Origin: Pelomonas saccharophila_A
GTDB lineage: Bacteria; Pseudomonadota; Gammaproteobacteria; Burkholderiales; Burkholderiaceae_C
Direction of reading: 5' to 3'
DNA: 64,000 bases
Assembly (NCBI RefSeq): GCF_031458095.1
Contig: NZ_JAVDXU010000001.1
Coordinates: forward strand, 1,860,001 to 1,924,000
Made by a program: the position numbers and the translations under genes. How positions within the stretch are numbered: the stretch's first letter is position 1; every line of letters begins with the position of its first letter. The notes beneath the pieces are model-generated. The model saw only the letters and a list, made by a program, of their open reading frames with translations, did not search any database and was not told where the DNA came from. This document shows, one piece after another, positions 27,952-36,413 of this stretch.

Positions 27952-28562
27952 TGAAGGCGGCGTTGACGCGCGCGCTGCTGCACCCAGCGGCGAAGGTGCT
28001 GCTGTTCCTGCTTTGCCTGGGCCCCCTGGCCTGGCTGGTCTATGGCGCCTTCGCCAACCAGCTCGGTGCCAACCCGGCCGAGGCCCTGATCCGCCGCCTG
28101 GGCGACTGGACGCTGCGCGGCCTGTGGCTGACGCTGGCCATCACGCCGCTGCGCGAGCTGACGGGGCTGGCCGCGCTCGCAAGGTTCCGGCGCATGCTGG
28201 GCGTCTTCACCTTCAGCTACGCGACCCTGCACCTGATGGCCTACAGCTGGCTGGACCAGGGCCTGGATTTCGCCGTCATCGCCACCGACATCGCCAAGCG
28301 GCCCTTCATCCTGATGGGCTTCACGGCCTGGGCGCTGATGCTGCCGCTGGCCGCCACCAGCTTCAACAGGGCCATCAAGGCCCTGGGTGCCAAGCGCTGG
28401 CAAGCCCTGCACAAGGCCATCTACGCCATCTCCGTCATCGCGCTGATGCACTTCATCTGGATGCGCGCCGGCAAGCACAACTTCGCCGAGCCGGCCGTCT
28501 ACGGCGTGATCCTTGCCGCGCTGCTGGGGTGGCGCCTCTGGAAGCGATTCAGCAGGAAATAG
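27951..28562 (+). CDS. msrQ: Haem-binding membrane subunit MsrQ
   Basis: The 203-residue membrane protein of the ferric-reductase-like family has about six helices. Conserved His residues that would bind haem appear in ATLHLMAYSW, WQALHKAIYA and ALMHFIWM. MsrQ passes electrons from the respiratory chain to periplasmic MsrP. Its ATG overlaps the msrP stop by one base, as usual for this pair. Confidence 0.95.
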   Translation: MKAALTRALLHPAAKVLLFLLCLGPLAWLVYGAFANQLGANPAEALIRRLGDWTLRGLWLTLAITPLRELTGLAALARFRRMLGVFTFSYATLHLMAYSWLDQGLDFAVIATDIAKRPFILMGFTAWALMLPLAATSFNRAIKALGAKRWQALHKAIYAISVIALMHFIWMRAGKHNFAEPAVYGVILAALLGWRLWKRFSRK

Positions 28563-28602
28563 CCTCGCCTGGGATAATTCGCGGCTTTGCCCCGGCCGCC
28601 CC

Positions 28603-29850
28603 ATGCCCAGCCCCACTTCCATCGACGTAGCCATCCTCGGCGGCGGCCCTGCCGGCTGCAGCGCTGCGTCCTGGCTGGGCCAGATGGGCATGAGTACCCT
28701 GCTGGTCGAGCGCGAACCCCGTCTGTGCGCCGCCCTGGCCGGCCTGGACTTTGCCCAGGACTGGGTGCTGGGCGAGCCCGCCGCCCACCTGGCGGCGCTG
28801 GGCCAGCACTACGCCGCCCAGGCCCAGGCCACGCCCGGCATGACGCTGCGCCTGGGCACGCGGGCCGAATCCGCGCGCCACACGCCCGAGGGCTGGACGC
28901 TGCAACTGGCCACCGGCGAGCATGTGCAGGCCCGCGCCCTGCTCGTCGCCACCGGCCTGCGCCTGCTGCGCCCGGCGCGCTATTTCGCCGTGCCACACGA
29001 GCGTGTGCTGGATGCCTCCCAGCTCACGGCCCGCCGCGAGAGCCTGCCCCCCGGCCGTGTGCTGCTGCTGGGTGCCGGCGACAACGCGGCCGAGAACGCC
29101 CTCTTCCTGGCTGAGCGCGGCCACCAGGTCACCGTGTGGTCGCGCGGCAGCTGGCGTGCCCAGGTCCATCTGGCGGAGAAGGCCGAGTCGCATCCGCACA
29201 TCACCGTGCAGCTGGCCACGCCCCTGCCCGAGGCCCTGCTGCCGGACGCCAGCGGCGTCACGGTCGGCAGCGAGCGCTTTGATTACGTCGCCGCCCTGCT
29301 GGGTTTCGAGCCCGAACCCTCGGCCTTCGCATTGCTGGACGAGGCCTCGCGCCAACGCGCCTTCGTCGCCGGCGACGCCAGCCGCCGCTGGCACCCCTGC
29401 GTGCAGACGGCCCTGGCCGATGGCGTGCAGGCGGCCAAGCAGATCGAGCTGGCCCTGCGCCCGCAGGTCGCCGCCGCGCCGCAGCGCTACAACAACCGCC
29501 AGGTCATCCACCTGCAGGGCCTGCGTTTCCGCGCCAACCTGGGCGTGCTCGACTTCGAACGCACCGGGCCCCAGCCCATCCAGGTCGATGCCGAGGTCAA
29601 CCTGGGCGCCATGCCGGTGGTCGCGCGCGACGCCGACATCGGCCATGTGCTGGACTACCGCCGCGTGCGCACGGCCATCATCGACGAGTGCACGGCTGAG
29701 CACACCGACCTCGTCGAAGCCCTGCTGGGCAAGCTCTGCAACCGCCTGATGAGCCTGCCCGGCGTCGTCGGCGTGCGCCTGAAGCTGACCAAGCTCGAAA
29801 TCTTTCCCGACTGCGAAGTCGCAATCAGCACCGAACTGGGTGCATGGTGA
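28603..29850 (+). CDS. Fusion: thioredoxin-reductase-like flavoprotein + dihydroneopterin aldolase (FolB)
   Basis: This is a 415-residue two-domain protein. Residues 1-290 form a two-dinucleotide-fold oxidoreductase: FAD motif GGGPAG near the start, NAD(P) motif LLGAGDNAAENALF in the middle, FAD motif AFVAGDASRRW near 275. No redox CxxC is present, so it is not a true thioredoxin reductase. Residues about 296-415 form a complete FolB domain: IHLQGLRFRANLGVLDFER, LDYRRVRTAII, LKLTKLEIF, with the active-site Glu and Lys. FolB makes 6-hydroxymethyl-dihydropterin in folate synthesis. Its end runs up to ttcA. The domain calls are firm. What the fusion achieves is unknown. Confidence 0.8.
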   Translation: MPSPTSIDVAILGGGPAGCSAASWLGQMGMSTLLVEREPRLCAALAGLDFAQDWVLGEPAAHLAALGQHYAAQAQATPGMTLRLGTRAESARHTPEGWTLQLATGEHVQARALLVATGLRLLRPARYFAVPHERVLDASQLTARRESLPPGRVLLLGAGDNAAENALFLAERGHQVTVWSRGSWRAQVHLAEKAESHPHITVQLATPLPEALLPDASGVTVGSERFDYVAALLGFEPEPSAFALLDEASRQRAFVAGDASRRWHPCVQTALADGVQAAKQIELALRPQVAAAPQRYNNRQVIHLQGLRFRANLGVLDFERTGPQPIQVDAEVNLGAMPVVARDADIGHVLDYRRVRTAIIDECTAEHTDLVEALLGKLCNRLMSLPGVVGVRLKLTKLEIFPDCEVAISTELGAW

Positions 29851-29855
29851 GTCCT

Positions 29856-30770
29856 ATGTCTGAAGTCCTCGATCTCGAACAAGCCGCCGCCGAGAAAAAA
29901 GCGGCCCACGAAATCAACAAGTTGTCCAAGCGCCTGCATCGGCAAGTGGGCCAGGCCATCACCGACTTCAACATGATCGAAGACGGCGACAAGGTCATGG
30001 TCTGCCTGTCGGGTGGCAAGGACAGCTACGCCATGCTGGACATCCTGCTCAACCTGCAGCAGCGCGCGCCCATCAAGTTCAGCCTCGTCGCCGTCAACCT
30101 CGACCAGAAGCAGCCCGGCTTCCCGGAAGAAGTGCTGCCCAACTACCTGCGTTCGCGCGGCGTGGACTTCCACATCGAGAACCAGGACACCTATTCCATC
30201 GTCAAGAAGCTCATCCCCGAGGGCAAGACGACCTGCAGCCTGTGCTCGCGCCTGCGCCGCGGCATCCTCTACCGCGTGGCCGGCGAGCTCGGCGCCACCA
30301 AGATCGCCCTGGGCCATCACCGCGACGACATGGTCACGACGCTGTTTCTGAACATGTTCTTCGGCAGCCGCATGAAGGGCATGCCGCCCAAGCTGGTCAG
30401 CGACGACGGCAAGAACGTCGTCATCCGGCCGCTGGCCTATGTGAAGGAGCCCGACCTGGTGCGCTGGGCCGAGCACCGCGAGTTCCCCATCATCCCGTGC
30501 AACCTCTGCGGCAGCCAGGAGAACCTGCAGCGCGTGCAGGTCAAGGCCATGATCAACGAGTGGGAGAAGCGCTACCCGGGCCGCATCGACAACATCTTCA
30601 CGGCCATGGGCAATATCGTGCCCTCGCACATGATGGACAAGAAGCTCTTCCCCTTCGAGACCATGAAGGCGACGGGCGTGGCGGACGCGGGCGGCGACAT
30701 CGCCTTCGACGACGACGAGTCTTGCGCGACGCCGTCGCCGGCGGCCTCGGTCATCACGCTGCAACGCTAG
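29856..30770 (+). CDS. ttcA: tRNA 2-thiocytidine(32) biosynthesis protein TtcA
   Basis: The 304-residue PP-loop ATPase thiolates cytidine 32 of tRNA. It has the ATP motif SGGKDS (52-57) and two CxxC pairs that bind the [4Fe-4S] cluster, CSLC (C127/C130) and CNLC (C215/C218). The start is ATG 29856, 5 bases after the previous stop, with GGTGAG just upstream; ATG 29844, overlapping the previous gene, is an alternative. It follows the FolB fusion gene as in other betaproteobacteria. The C-terminal 20 residues are poorly conserved. Confidence 0.94.
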   Translation: MSEVLDLEQAAAEKKAAHEINKLSKRLHRQVGQAITDFNMIEDGDKVMVCLSGGKDSYAMLDILLNLQQRAPIKFSLVAVNLDQKQPGFPEEVLPNYLRSRGVDFHIENQDTYSIVKKLIPEGKTTCSLCSRLRRGILYRVAGELGATKIALGHHRDDMVTTLFLNMFFGSRMKGMPPKLVSDDGKNVVIRPLAYVKEPDLVRWAEHREFPIIPCNLCGSQENLQRVQVKAMINEWEKRYPGRIDNIFTAMGNIVPSHMMDKKLFPFETMKATGVADAGGDIAFDDDESCATPSPAASVITLQR

Positions 30771-30879
30771 GGCGACGCGAAACAGGCTGCCGTCGCAGTG
30801 ACCTGTTTTGCGCCGCCTTTACACGAGGGCAATCTGGCCGCGTCAGAATCCCCTCCATCACCCAAGATGGAGGTGTTCC

Positions 30880-31503
30880 ATGAACCGCCGCCTGATCCTG
30901 TCCGCCGTCGCTGCCGCGTCGGTCGTAGCCCTCACCGGCTGCGCCGGTCCCTACACGGTCTCCGCTGACGTCTCCAGTTATGGCAACTGGCCGGCCGACC
31001 GCAAGCCCGGCACCTACGCCTTCGACCGCCTGCCCTCGCAGCAGCAGAGCGAGGAGGCCGCCAAGCGCCAGGAAACGCTGGAGAACGCCGCCAAGGCCGG
31101 GCTGGAGAAGGCCGGCTTCAAGCCCGCGGCCGACGCCAAGAGCGCCGACGTCCTCGTCACCCTGGGGGCCCGCGTCACCGCCTACGACCCCGTGCCCTGG
31201 GACGACCCGTTGTGGTGGCGCTGGCGCGGTCGCATGTTCTCGCCCCGCTATGGCTACGCCGCCGGATGGGGCGGCTGGGGCTGGCGCCAGGACCCCTTCT
31301 TCGACCGCCGCTACGACCGCGCCGTGGCCGTGCTGATGCGCGACCGTGCCAGCGGCGAGGCCCTGTTCGAGACCCATGCCAGCAACGAAGGCATGACCAT
31401 GGGCGGCGAGGCCGTCATCGGCAGCCTCTTCGACGCCGCCCTGGCCGAGTTCCCCAAGGTCAACCCCAAGTCGCACCGCGTGTCCGTACAGGCGACGAGA
31501 TAG
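30880..31503 (+). CDS. DUF4136 lipoprotein
   Basis: The 207-residue lipoprotein (lipobox LTGC) has a DUF4136-like domain: GTYAFDRLPS near residue 45, then ENAAKAGLEKAGF and a beta-rich region. A Trp/Gly/Arg-rich insertion (WWRWRGRMFSPRYGY) lies in the middle, and the domain ends with AVIGSLFDAALAEFP. It is an envelope protein of unknown function. The start ATG 30880 has GGAGGT upstream. Upstream, 30777-30811 forms a stem (GCGAAACAGG/CCTGTTTTGC) that may end ttcA transcription. Confidence 0.8.
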   Translation: MNRRLILSAVAAASVVALTGCAGPYTVSADVSSYGNWPADRKPGTYAFDRLPSQQQSEEAAKRQETLENAAKAGLEKAGFKPAADAKSADVLVTLGARVTAYDPVPWDDPLWWRWRGRMFSPRYGYAAGWGGWGWRQDPFFDRRYDRAVAVLMRDRASGEALFETHASNEGMTMGGEAVIGSLFDAALAEFPKVNPKSHRVSVQATR

Positions 31504-31509
31504 CCACCC

Positions 31510-31580
31510 CCTACCGGCTTCGCCGGCCCCCTCAAGGGGGCACCACCAGCGGCCCGGCAAAGCCGGTTCCGCGGTGGTCG
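31510..31580. repeat. Highly structured REP-like intergenic element upstream of glmU
   Basis: Three nested or adjacent inverted repeats lie in 70 bases: CCGGC-TTC-GCCGG (31514-31526), CCCCCT-CA-AGGGGG (31527-31540), and imperfect arms CCACCAGCGG/CCGCGGTGG (31543-31577) enclosing CGGC-AAA-GCCG. This looks like the dispersed palindromic intergenic repeats I associate with Burkholderiales genomes. It may also act as a terminator for the DUF4136 gene. Copy number cannot be judged from one window. Confidence 0.55.
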
Positions 31581-31671
31581 CCCTGGGTAAGGCACGACGC
31601 CAGACGTGTCCGCGCGTCGCGATAGCCTGCCCATAATCGCGACTTCGTCAAAACGTAGTCGCAAGGCAGGC

Positions 31672-33045
31672 ATGGCGCTCAATATCGTGATCATGGCGGC
31701 GGGCAAGGGCACCCGCATGAAGTCCGCAACGCCCAAGGTCTTGCACAAGCTCGCCGGCCGCTCGCTGCTGGCCCATGTGCTGAAGAGCTGCGAGTCCCTG
31801 GCCGCCGACGCGCGCATCGTCATCACCGGCCACGGCGCCGAGCAGGTCGAGGCCGCCGTGGCCGGCGTCTCCTTCGTGCGCCAGATGCCCCAGCTGGGCA
31901 CCGGCCACGCCATCCAGCAGGTCGTGCCCGCCCTCGTGGGCGAGGGTACGACGCTGATCCTCAATGGCGACGTGCCCCTCATCGAGACGAGCACGGCCAA
32001 GGCCCTTATCGACGCCTGCGCCGGCCATGCCCTGGTGCTGCTGACCGTCGACCTCGCCGACCCCACCGGCTATGGCCGCATCATCCGCGACCCCGATGAC
32101 GGCGGCGTGCTCGCCATCGTCGAGCACAAGGACGCCACGCCCCAGCAGCGCCTCATCCACGAAGGCTACAGCGGCATGATGGCCGCCCCCACCGTGGCGC
32201 TGAAGCGCTGGGTCGGCCAGCTGACCAACAACAATGCCCAGGGCGAGTACTACCTGACCGACATCGTCGCCATGGCCGTCGCCGAGGGCCTGCCGGTGCT
32301 GGGCATCAAGGCCCACAACGAGATCGAGGTGCTGGGCGTCAACGACCCGGTCCAGCTCGCCCAGCTCGAGCGCGCCTTCCAGCTGCGCCAGGCGACGGCA
32401 CTGATGCATGCCGGCGTGCGCCTGGCCGACCCGGGCCGTTTCGACCTGCGCGGCACGCTGACCCACGGCCAGGACGTCGAGATCGACGTCAACTGCGTCT
32501 TCGAAGACGATGTGAGCCTGGGCGATGGCGTGCGCGTCGGCGCCAACTGCGTCATCCGCAACGCCAAGATCGCCGCCGGCGCGCGCATCCACGAGTTCAC
32601 CCACATCGACGGCGAGGCCGCCGGCGCCAGCGTCGGCGAAGGCGCGCTGATCGGGCCGTTTGCCCGCCTGCGCCCCGGCGCCCAGCTCGGCGCCGAGGTC
32701 CACATCGGCAACTTCGTCGAGGTCAAGAACTCGACGCTGGCCAAGGGCGCCAAGGCCAACCACCTGGCCTATCTCGGCGACGCCACCGTCGGCGAGCGCG
32801 TCAACTACGGCGCCGGTGCCATCACGGCCAACTACGACGGCGCCAACAAGCACCGCACCACCATCGGCGACGACGTCCACGTCGGCTCCAACTGCGTGCT
32901 GGTGGCCCCGCTCACCATCGGCAAGGGCGCCACCATCGGCGGCGGCTCCACCATCACCAAGGAAGTTGCACCTGGTGACCTGGCTGTGGCGCGTGGCAAA
33001 CAAGTTGCATTGGCTGGCTGGACCCGTCCGACCAAGAAGCGTTGA
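31672..33045 (+). CDS. glmU: Bifunctional UDP-GlcNAc pyrophosphorylase / GlcN-1-P acetyltransferase
   Basis: The 457-residue enzyme makes UDP-N-acetylglucosamine for peptidoglycan and LPS. The N-terminal uridyltransferase domain has AAGKGTRMKS at residues 9-18, and the C-terminal left-handed beta-helix has hexapeptide repeats with NYGAGAITANYDG and the acetyltransferase active-site region NFVEVKNSTL. It is full length. The start MALNIVIMAAGKG is at ATG 31672. It is monocistronic, downstream of a structured repeat. Confidence 0.97.
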   Translation: MALNIVIMAAGKGTRMKSATPKVLHKLAGRSLLAHVLKSCESLAADARIVITGHGAEQVEAAVAGVSFVRQMPQLGTGHAIQQVVPALVGEGTTLILNGDVPLIETSTAKALIDACAGHALVLLTVDLADPTGYGRIIRDPDDGGVLAIVEHKDATPQQRLIHEGYSGMMAAPTVALKRWVGQLTNNNAQGEYYLTDIVAMAVAEGLPVLGIKAHNEIEVLGVNDPVQLAQLERAFQLRQATALMHAGVRLADPGRFDLRGTLTHGQDVEIDVNCVFEDDVSLGDGVRVGANCVIRNAKIAAGARIHEFTHIDGEAAGASVGEGALIGPFARLRPGAQLGAEVHIGNFVEVKNSTLAKGAKANHLAYLGDATVGERVNYGAGAITANYDGANKHRTTIGDDVHVGSNCVLVAPLTIGKGATIGGGSTITKEVAPGDLAVARGKQVALAGWTRPTKKR

Positions 33046-33167
33046 ATAGAAGCTGTCCCGTGACTTAGTTCCGGCGATTGCTTCACGAGGCCCGGGTTGA
33101 GGGGAAGCTCGCCGGCCCGGCCCGCCGTTACGATGGCCCCGACTCACGAATGCCGCTGTAGCACTCC

Positions 33168-33587
33168 ATGGCCCAAGAACTCGACTTTGCCGCGCTCTCG
33201 CTTGACGATGCCGTCCCGGCCGATCTCGGTGCCTATGAGATCGCCCAGGCACGCAGCGAGGAAGACGCCCGCAACCGTGCCCTCGAACTCAAGGCCCAGG
33301 CCTGCGACAACGCCGCAGAAGCCTGCTGGTACCTGGCCCGCAGCCTGGGCGCCGCACGCGATCTGCCCCAGGATGGCGAAGCCAGCCTGGAGCTGCTGTT
33401 CCAGCTGATCGGTGCCCTGGCCGACCTGCCCACCGACATCGCCGCCGCGCCCCTGCCCGAAGTCATCGGCGGCCGTGACGATGGCATCACCGAACTCTGC
33501 CTGCAGCTCGAGGCCGCCCGCGAGGTGACCGAGGAAGCGCTGATCGACGCTGAGCTGGCACCGGCACGCAGCCAGTTCTGTCACTAA
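33168..33587 (+). CDS. Hypothetical acidic helical protein
   Basis: I do not recognise this 139-residue product. It is acidic and mostly helical by composition (EEDARNRALELKAQACDNAAE), has four or five scattered Cys, no signal peptide and no membrane helix. The start ATG 33168 has no clear ribosome site. A strong terminator follows 18 bases after the stop, which supports a real, separately transcribed gene. Confidence 0.6.
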   Translation: MAQELDFAALSLDDAVPADLGAYEIAQARSEEDARNRALELKAQACDNAAEACWYLARSLGAARDLPQDGEASLELLFQLIGALADLPTDIAAAPLPEVIGGRDDGITELCLQLEAAREVTEEALIDAELAPARSQFCH

Positions 33588-33605
33588 GCCAAATCGCCCA
33601 AAGCA

Positions 33606-33631
33606 AAGGCGCCCCGAGGGGCGCCTTTTTC
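33606..33631. terminator. Intrinsic terminator
   Basis: AAAGGCGCCCC-GA-GGGGCGCCTTT followed by TT forms a stable GC stem with a T run. It separates two converging genes: the acidic hypothetical and the BON protein. Confidence 0.88.
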
Positions 33632-33649
33632 ATGGCCGTGCGGCCGCTC

Positions 33650-34795
33650 TTACTGCTGGATGACGGGCGCCTGGCTGACGACCGTCGCAGGCGGCAGCGT
33701 CAGGCGGTTGTCGACCGCCTTCACGCCCGTCGCGGACGAGGCGACGACCGTGGCTCGCTCGCGCGTCTGGCTGTCGGGCGCCTGGCCTTCCAGCTTCACG
33801 ACGCCATGGTCGGTGCTGACGGCGATGGGCACGGCGGCCAGCGTCGCGTCGGCGGCCAGGGCCATGCGCACCTTGACCGTGATGCCGCTGTCTTCAGCCA
33901 CCGCCGGCTGAGCCGGGGCCTGCGGCGTGGTCTGGGCCAAGGGAGGCGTCCCCGTCGCGGCCGAACTGGCGGCCGTGTCCGGCGTGGTGGCGGCGATGGG
34001 CGGGATGACGGCCGGCGGCGTCACGACGGGCTGGGGCGCCGTCACCGGGCCGGCCGAGGTCGGCGGCATCACGATGGGGGCGTTGCCGGGCGGCACGCTG
34101 AGCGGCTGTGCATTCGCCGGCGCCGCGGCGACCGTGGTCGGCGGCGGCAAGGTGGGTGCCGGCGTGTTCGGTGCGGCGCGCTGGACCATGTCAGGACGCG
34201 GCGCTGGCGTCGGGGCCTGGGCGAGGGTGCGGGACTCGACGGCCGGACGGCTCGTCGTCACGGGCGGGCCCAACCGGGCCGGCTCGACGGGCTCCGGCGT
34301 GGCTGCGGCCATGGCCGTCGTCGATGCCGTGCTGTCCGCGGCCTGCGAAGCGGCGGGCGTTTCAAGGGCCGGCGTGGCGTCGGCAACCTGGGCCGGCTGT
34401 TCGGCGCTGCCCACCACCAGGGCAGGCGGCGTGACCGGCGCTTCACTCGGGCGGTTCATGGCCCAGATGGCGACGGCCGCGATGATGGCGGCGCCAGCAC
34501 CGGCGGGAATCATCCAGCTGATCTGACGGTCACGGTGGATGGCGGCTGGCGCGGGACCCGTGGGCGTCGGCTGCGGACGCACGAAGGCAGGGTCGACGCG
34601 GGGCGCTTCGGTCGCCGCCGCCGCATTCAGCGGCGCGTGGATGGAGACCTTGGCGCCCGCACCGGCGGGCTTGAATCGCGCCGCGCCGACGGCGGGCCGG
34701 CCGGTGGACTTCAGCGCATCGGGCAAATGCTCGGGCTTGGTCTCTTCCAGGTGGCTGGCCCAACCCTCGGCGTGCATCGATTTCGGGAATTTCAT
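33650..34795 (-). CDS. Membrane-anchored BON-domain protein with long Pro/Ala/Thr linker
   Basis: The 381-residue protein has a cytoplasmic N-terminus of about 90 residues. A single membrane helix (ISWMIPAGAGAAIIAAVAIWA, about 92-112) follows, then a roughly 190-residue disordered Pro/Ala/Thr linker, and a BON-type domain at the C-terminus (about 305-375: VKVRMALAADATL, VVKLEGQAPDSQTRERA). BON domains bind phospholipid or envelope surfaces; the linker could span the periplasm. The partner is unknown. The 147-base gap upstream separates it from the PhyH gene. Confidence 0.72.
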   Translation of the reverse strand: MKFPKSMHAEGWASHLEETKPEHLPDALKSTGRPAVGAARFKPAGAGAKVSIHAPLNAAAATEAPRVDPAFVRPQPTPTGPAPAAIHRDRQISWMIPAGAGAAIIAAVAIWAMNRPSEAPVTPPALVVGSAEQPAQVADATPALETPAASQAADSTASTTAMAAATPEPVEPARLGPPVTTSRPAVESRTLAQAPTPAPRPDMVQRAAPNTPAPTLPPPTTVAAAPANAQPLSVPPGNAPIVMPPTSAGPVTAPQPVVTPPAVIPPIAATTPDTAASSAATGTPPLAQTTPQAPAQPAVAEDSGITVKVRMALAADATLAAVPIAVSTDHGVVKLEGQAPDSQTRERATVVASSATGVKAVDNRLTLPPATVVSQAPVIQQ

Positions 34796-34942
34796 ATCTG
34801 CCTCCAGATCGTCGTGGTCGACGTTTGCGGTGGAGACAACTTTGAAGTGACCCGACGGCGCGCCCTGCCGGTGCAGGCACCTTCGCCTTGTAGGACAAAG
34901 GGCGCGGAATGTATGCGCTTGTGAGTGTTGTGAGCAGAGGGC

Positions 34943-35797
34943 CTAGAAACCCCGCACCGGCAACGTCTCATCACGTTGCAGCCAATTGCGCGGCGAGTAG
35001 CGGCTGGCGCCGTCGGTCACATGCAGGGTGTAGGCATGGCGCGACTTGTCGGAGCGGTTGGCTGCTGAGTAATGCGGCAGCAGGCCATGGAAGACGACGA
35101 GGGAACCGGCCTCGACCTCGAGCGGGATGGCTTGCTGCGAATCCGCCGCCGGCCAGGGCGTCGGGTCGACCTGCTCCATCCAGGCCTTGCGGCCTTCGCG
35201 CACAAAGCGCTCGCGCAGCACGCCGCGCTGGCCCTTGTGGCCGCCGGGCTCCGTCCACAGGCAGCCGTTTTGCAGCGTCGCGTCTTCCAGCGCAAACCAG
35301 AAGGTCGTCACGGTGATGGGATCGCTCTCGAAGAAGCTGGCATCCTGGTGCCAGCGCACCTCGCCGCCGATGCCCGGCTGCTTGAAGATGAACATGCTCT
35401 GCCAGACCTGGGGCCGGGCCAGGCCAAGTTGTGCGGCCACGCCGCGCAGCGCCTCGCCCTTGGAGAAGGCGCTGAAGACGGGGTCCAGGTCATGCATGGC
35501 ATGGCCGATTTTGTTGATGGCCAGTTCCTTGGGCACGCGCAGGCGACCCTGTTCGTCGAAGGCCTCCTCCTCGAAGAAGCAGCGCATCTGGTCGCCGCTG
35601 TCGAGGAAGTAGTCGTCGACATGGCGCTGCTGCTCCTCGGTCGTGAAGACGGGGCGCTGCTCGCCCGGGTCGAAGGCCTCGACGAGGTCCAGGGCGCGCC
35701 GACGCAGCGCGGCGATGTCGGCGGCCGTCTTGAAGCCGGGGATGACGAGATAGCCCTGTTCGGCGTAGACGGAGGCGAGGTCGGCGTCGATCTTCAT
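34943..35797 (-). CDS. Phytanoyl-CoA dioxygenase (PhyH) family oxygenase
   Basis: The 284-residue Fe(II)/2-oxoglutarate oxygenase has metal ligands in WHQD (H150, D152) and PHYSAANRS (H242), with the 2-oxoglutarate-binding Arg likely in the RHAYTLHV segment. The N-terminus YLVIPGFKTAADIAALR is typical of PhyH proteins. The true substrate is unknown: bacterial members hydroxylate varied small molecules. It is divergent from a SRPBCC protein. Confidence 0.88.
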   Translation of the reverse strand: MKIDADLASVYAEQGYLVIPGFKTAADIAALRRRALDLVEAFDPGEQRPVFTTEEQQRHVDDYFLDSGDQMRCFFEEEAFDEQGRLRVPKELAINKIGHAMHDLDPVFSAFSKGEALRGVAAQLGLARPQVWQSMFIFKQPGIGGEVRWHQDASFFESDPITVTTFWFALEDATLQNGCLWTEPGGHKGQRGVLRERFVREGRKAWMEQVDPTPWPAADSQQAIPLEVEAGSLVVFHGLLPHYSAANRSDKSRHAYTLHVTDGASRYSPRNWLQRDETLPVRGF

Positions 35798-35882
35798 ATG
35801 CTTGCGGGAAGGAGTTGTGCGGATTGTGTGGCCAGCGCGGGGCGCCCACAGTCGGCCCCCTCAACACTGCGGGAGACTTCCG

Positions 35883-36413
35883 ATGAAAGTGCTCAAGGTC
35901 CTGGTGATCGCCATCGTCGCCCTGCTGCTGATCGTCTGCGTCGGCGGCCTGCTGATGTCGCCCAAGTACACGCTGTCGCGCACGGTGAAGATCAACGCCG
36001 CGCCGGACAAGATCTACGCCCTCATCGCCGATCCGCGCGGCTGGAAGCAGTGGAGCGCCTGGAACCAGCGCGATCCGGCCATGGCCATCGAGTACAGCGG
36101 CCCGGCCTCGGGCCCGGGTGCCGTCTGGGCCTGGAAGAGCAAGAGCCAGGGCGACGGCCGCATGACCTTCACGACGGCCGAGGCGCCCAAGCGCCTGGCC
36201 TACGAGCTCTATTTCCCCGACTTCAACACCACCTCCACGGGCGACTTCCGCCTCGACGCCAATGGCGGCGCCACCCAGGTCACCTGGTCCATGGACGGCG
36301 ACATGGGCAGCAACCCCGTCTACCGCTGGATGGGGCTGTTCATGGACAAGATGGTCGGGCCGGATTTCGACGCGGGGCTGGCGAACCTGAAGGCGCTGGC
36401 CGAGAAGCCTTGA
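35883..36413 (+). CDS. SRPBCC (polyketide cyclase/START-like) family protein
   Basis: The 176-residue protein has an N-terminal membrane helix (LKVLVIAIVALLLIVCVGGLL) followed by one SRPBCC ligand-binding domain (VKINAAPDKIYALIADPRGWKQW in part, WSAWNQRDP, and C-terminal FMDKMVGPDFDAGLANLKALA). The family binds hydrophobic ligands; the ligand here is unknown. GGGAG precedes the ATG. Its 3' end overlaps the end of the converging EamA transporter gene by 74 bases. Confidence 0.82.
   Translation: MKVLKVLVIAIVALLLIVCVGGLLMSPKYTLSRTVKINAAPDKIYALIADPRGWKQWSAWNQRDPAMAIEYSGPASGPGAVWAWKSKSQGDGRMTFTTAEAPKRLAYELYFPDFNTTSTGDFRLDANGGATQVTWSMDGDMGSNPVYRWMGLFMDKMVGPDFDAGLANLKALAEKP

Noticed and set aside
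30777..30811. Stem GCGAAACAGG / CCTGTTTTGC after ttcA as an intrinsic terminator
   Set aside because: Arms are a near-perfect match but no T run follows, so I left it as a remark under the DUF4136 gene.
31648..33252. A 534-residue minus-strand frame covering glmU
   Set aside because: Antisense shadow of a well-recognised glmU with no motif of its own.
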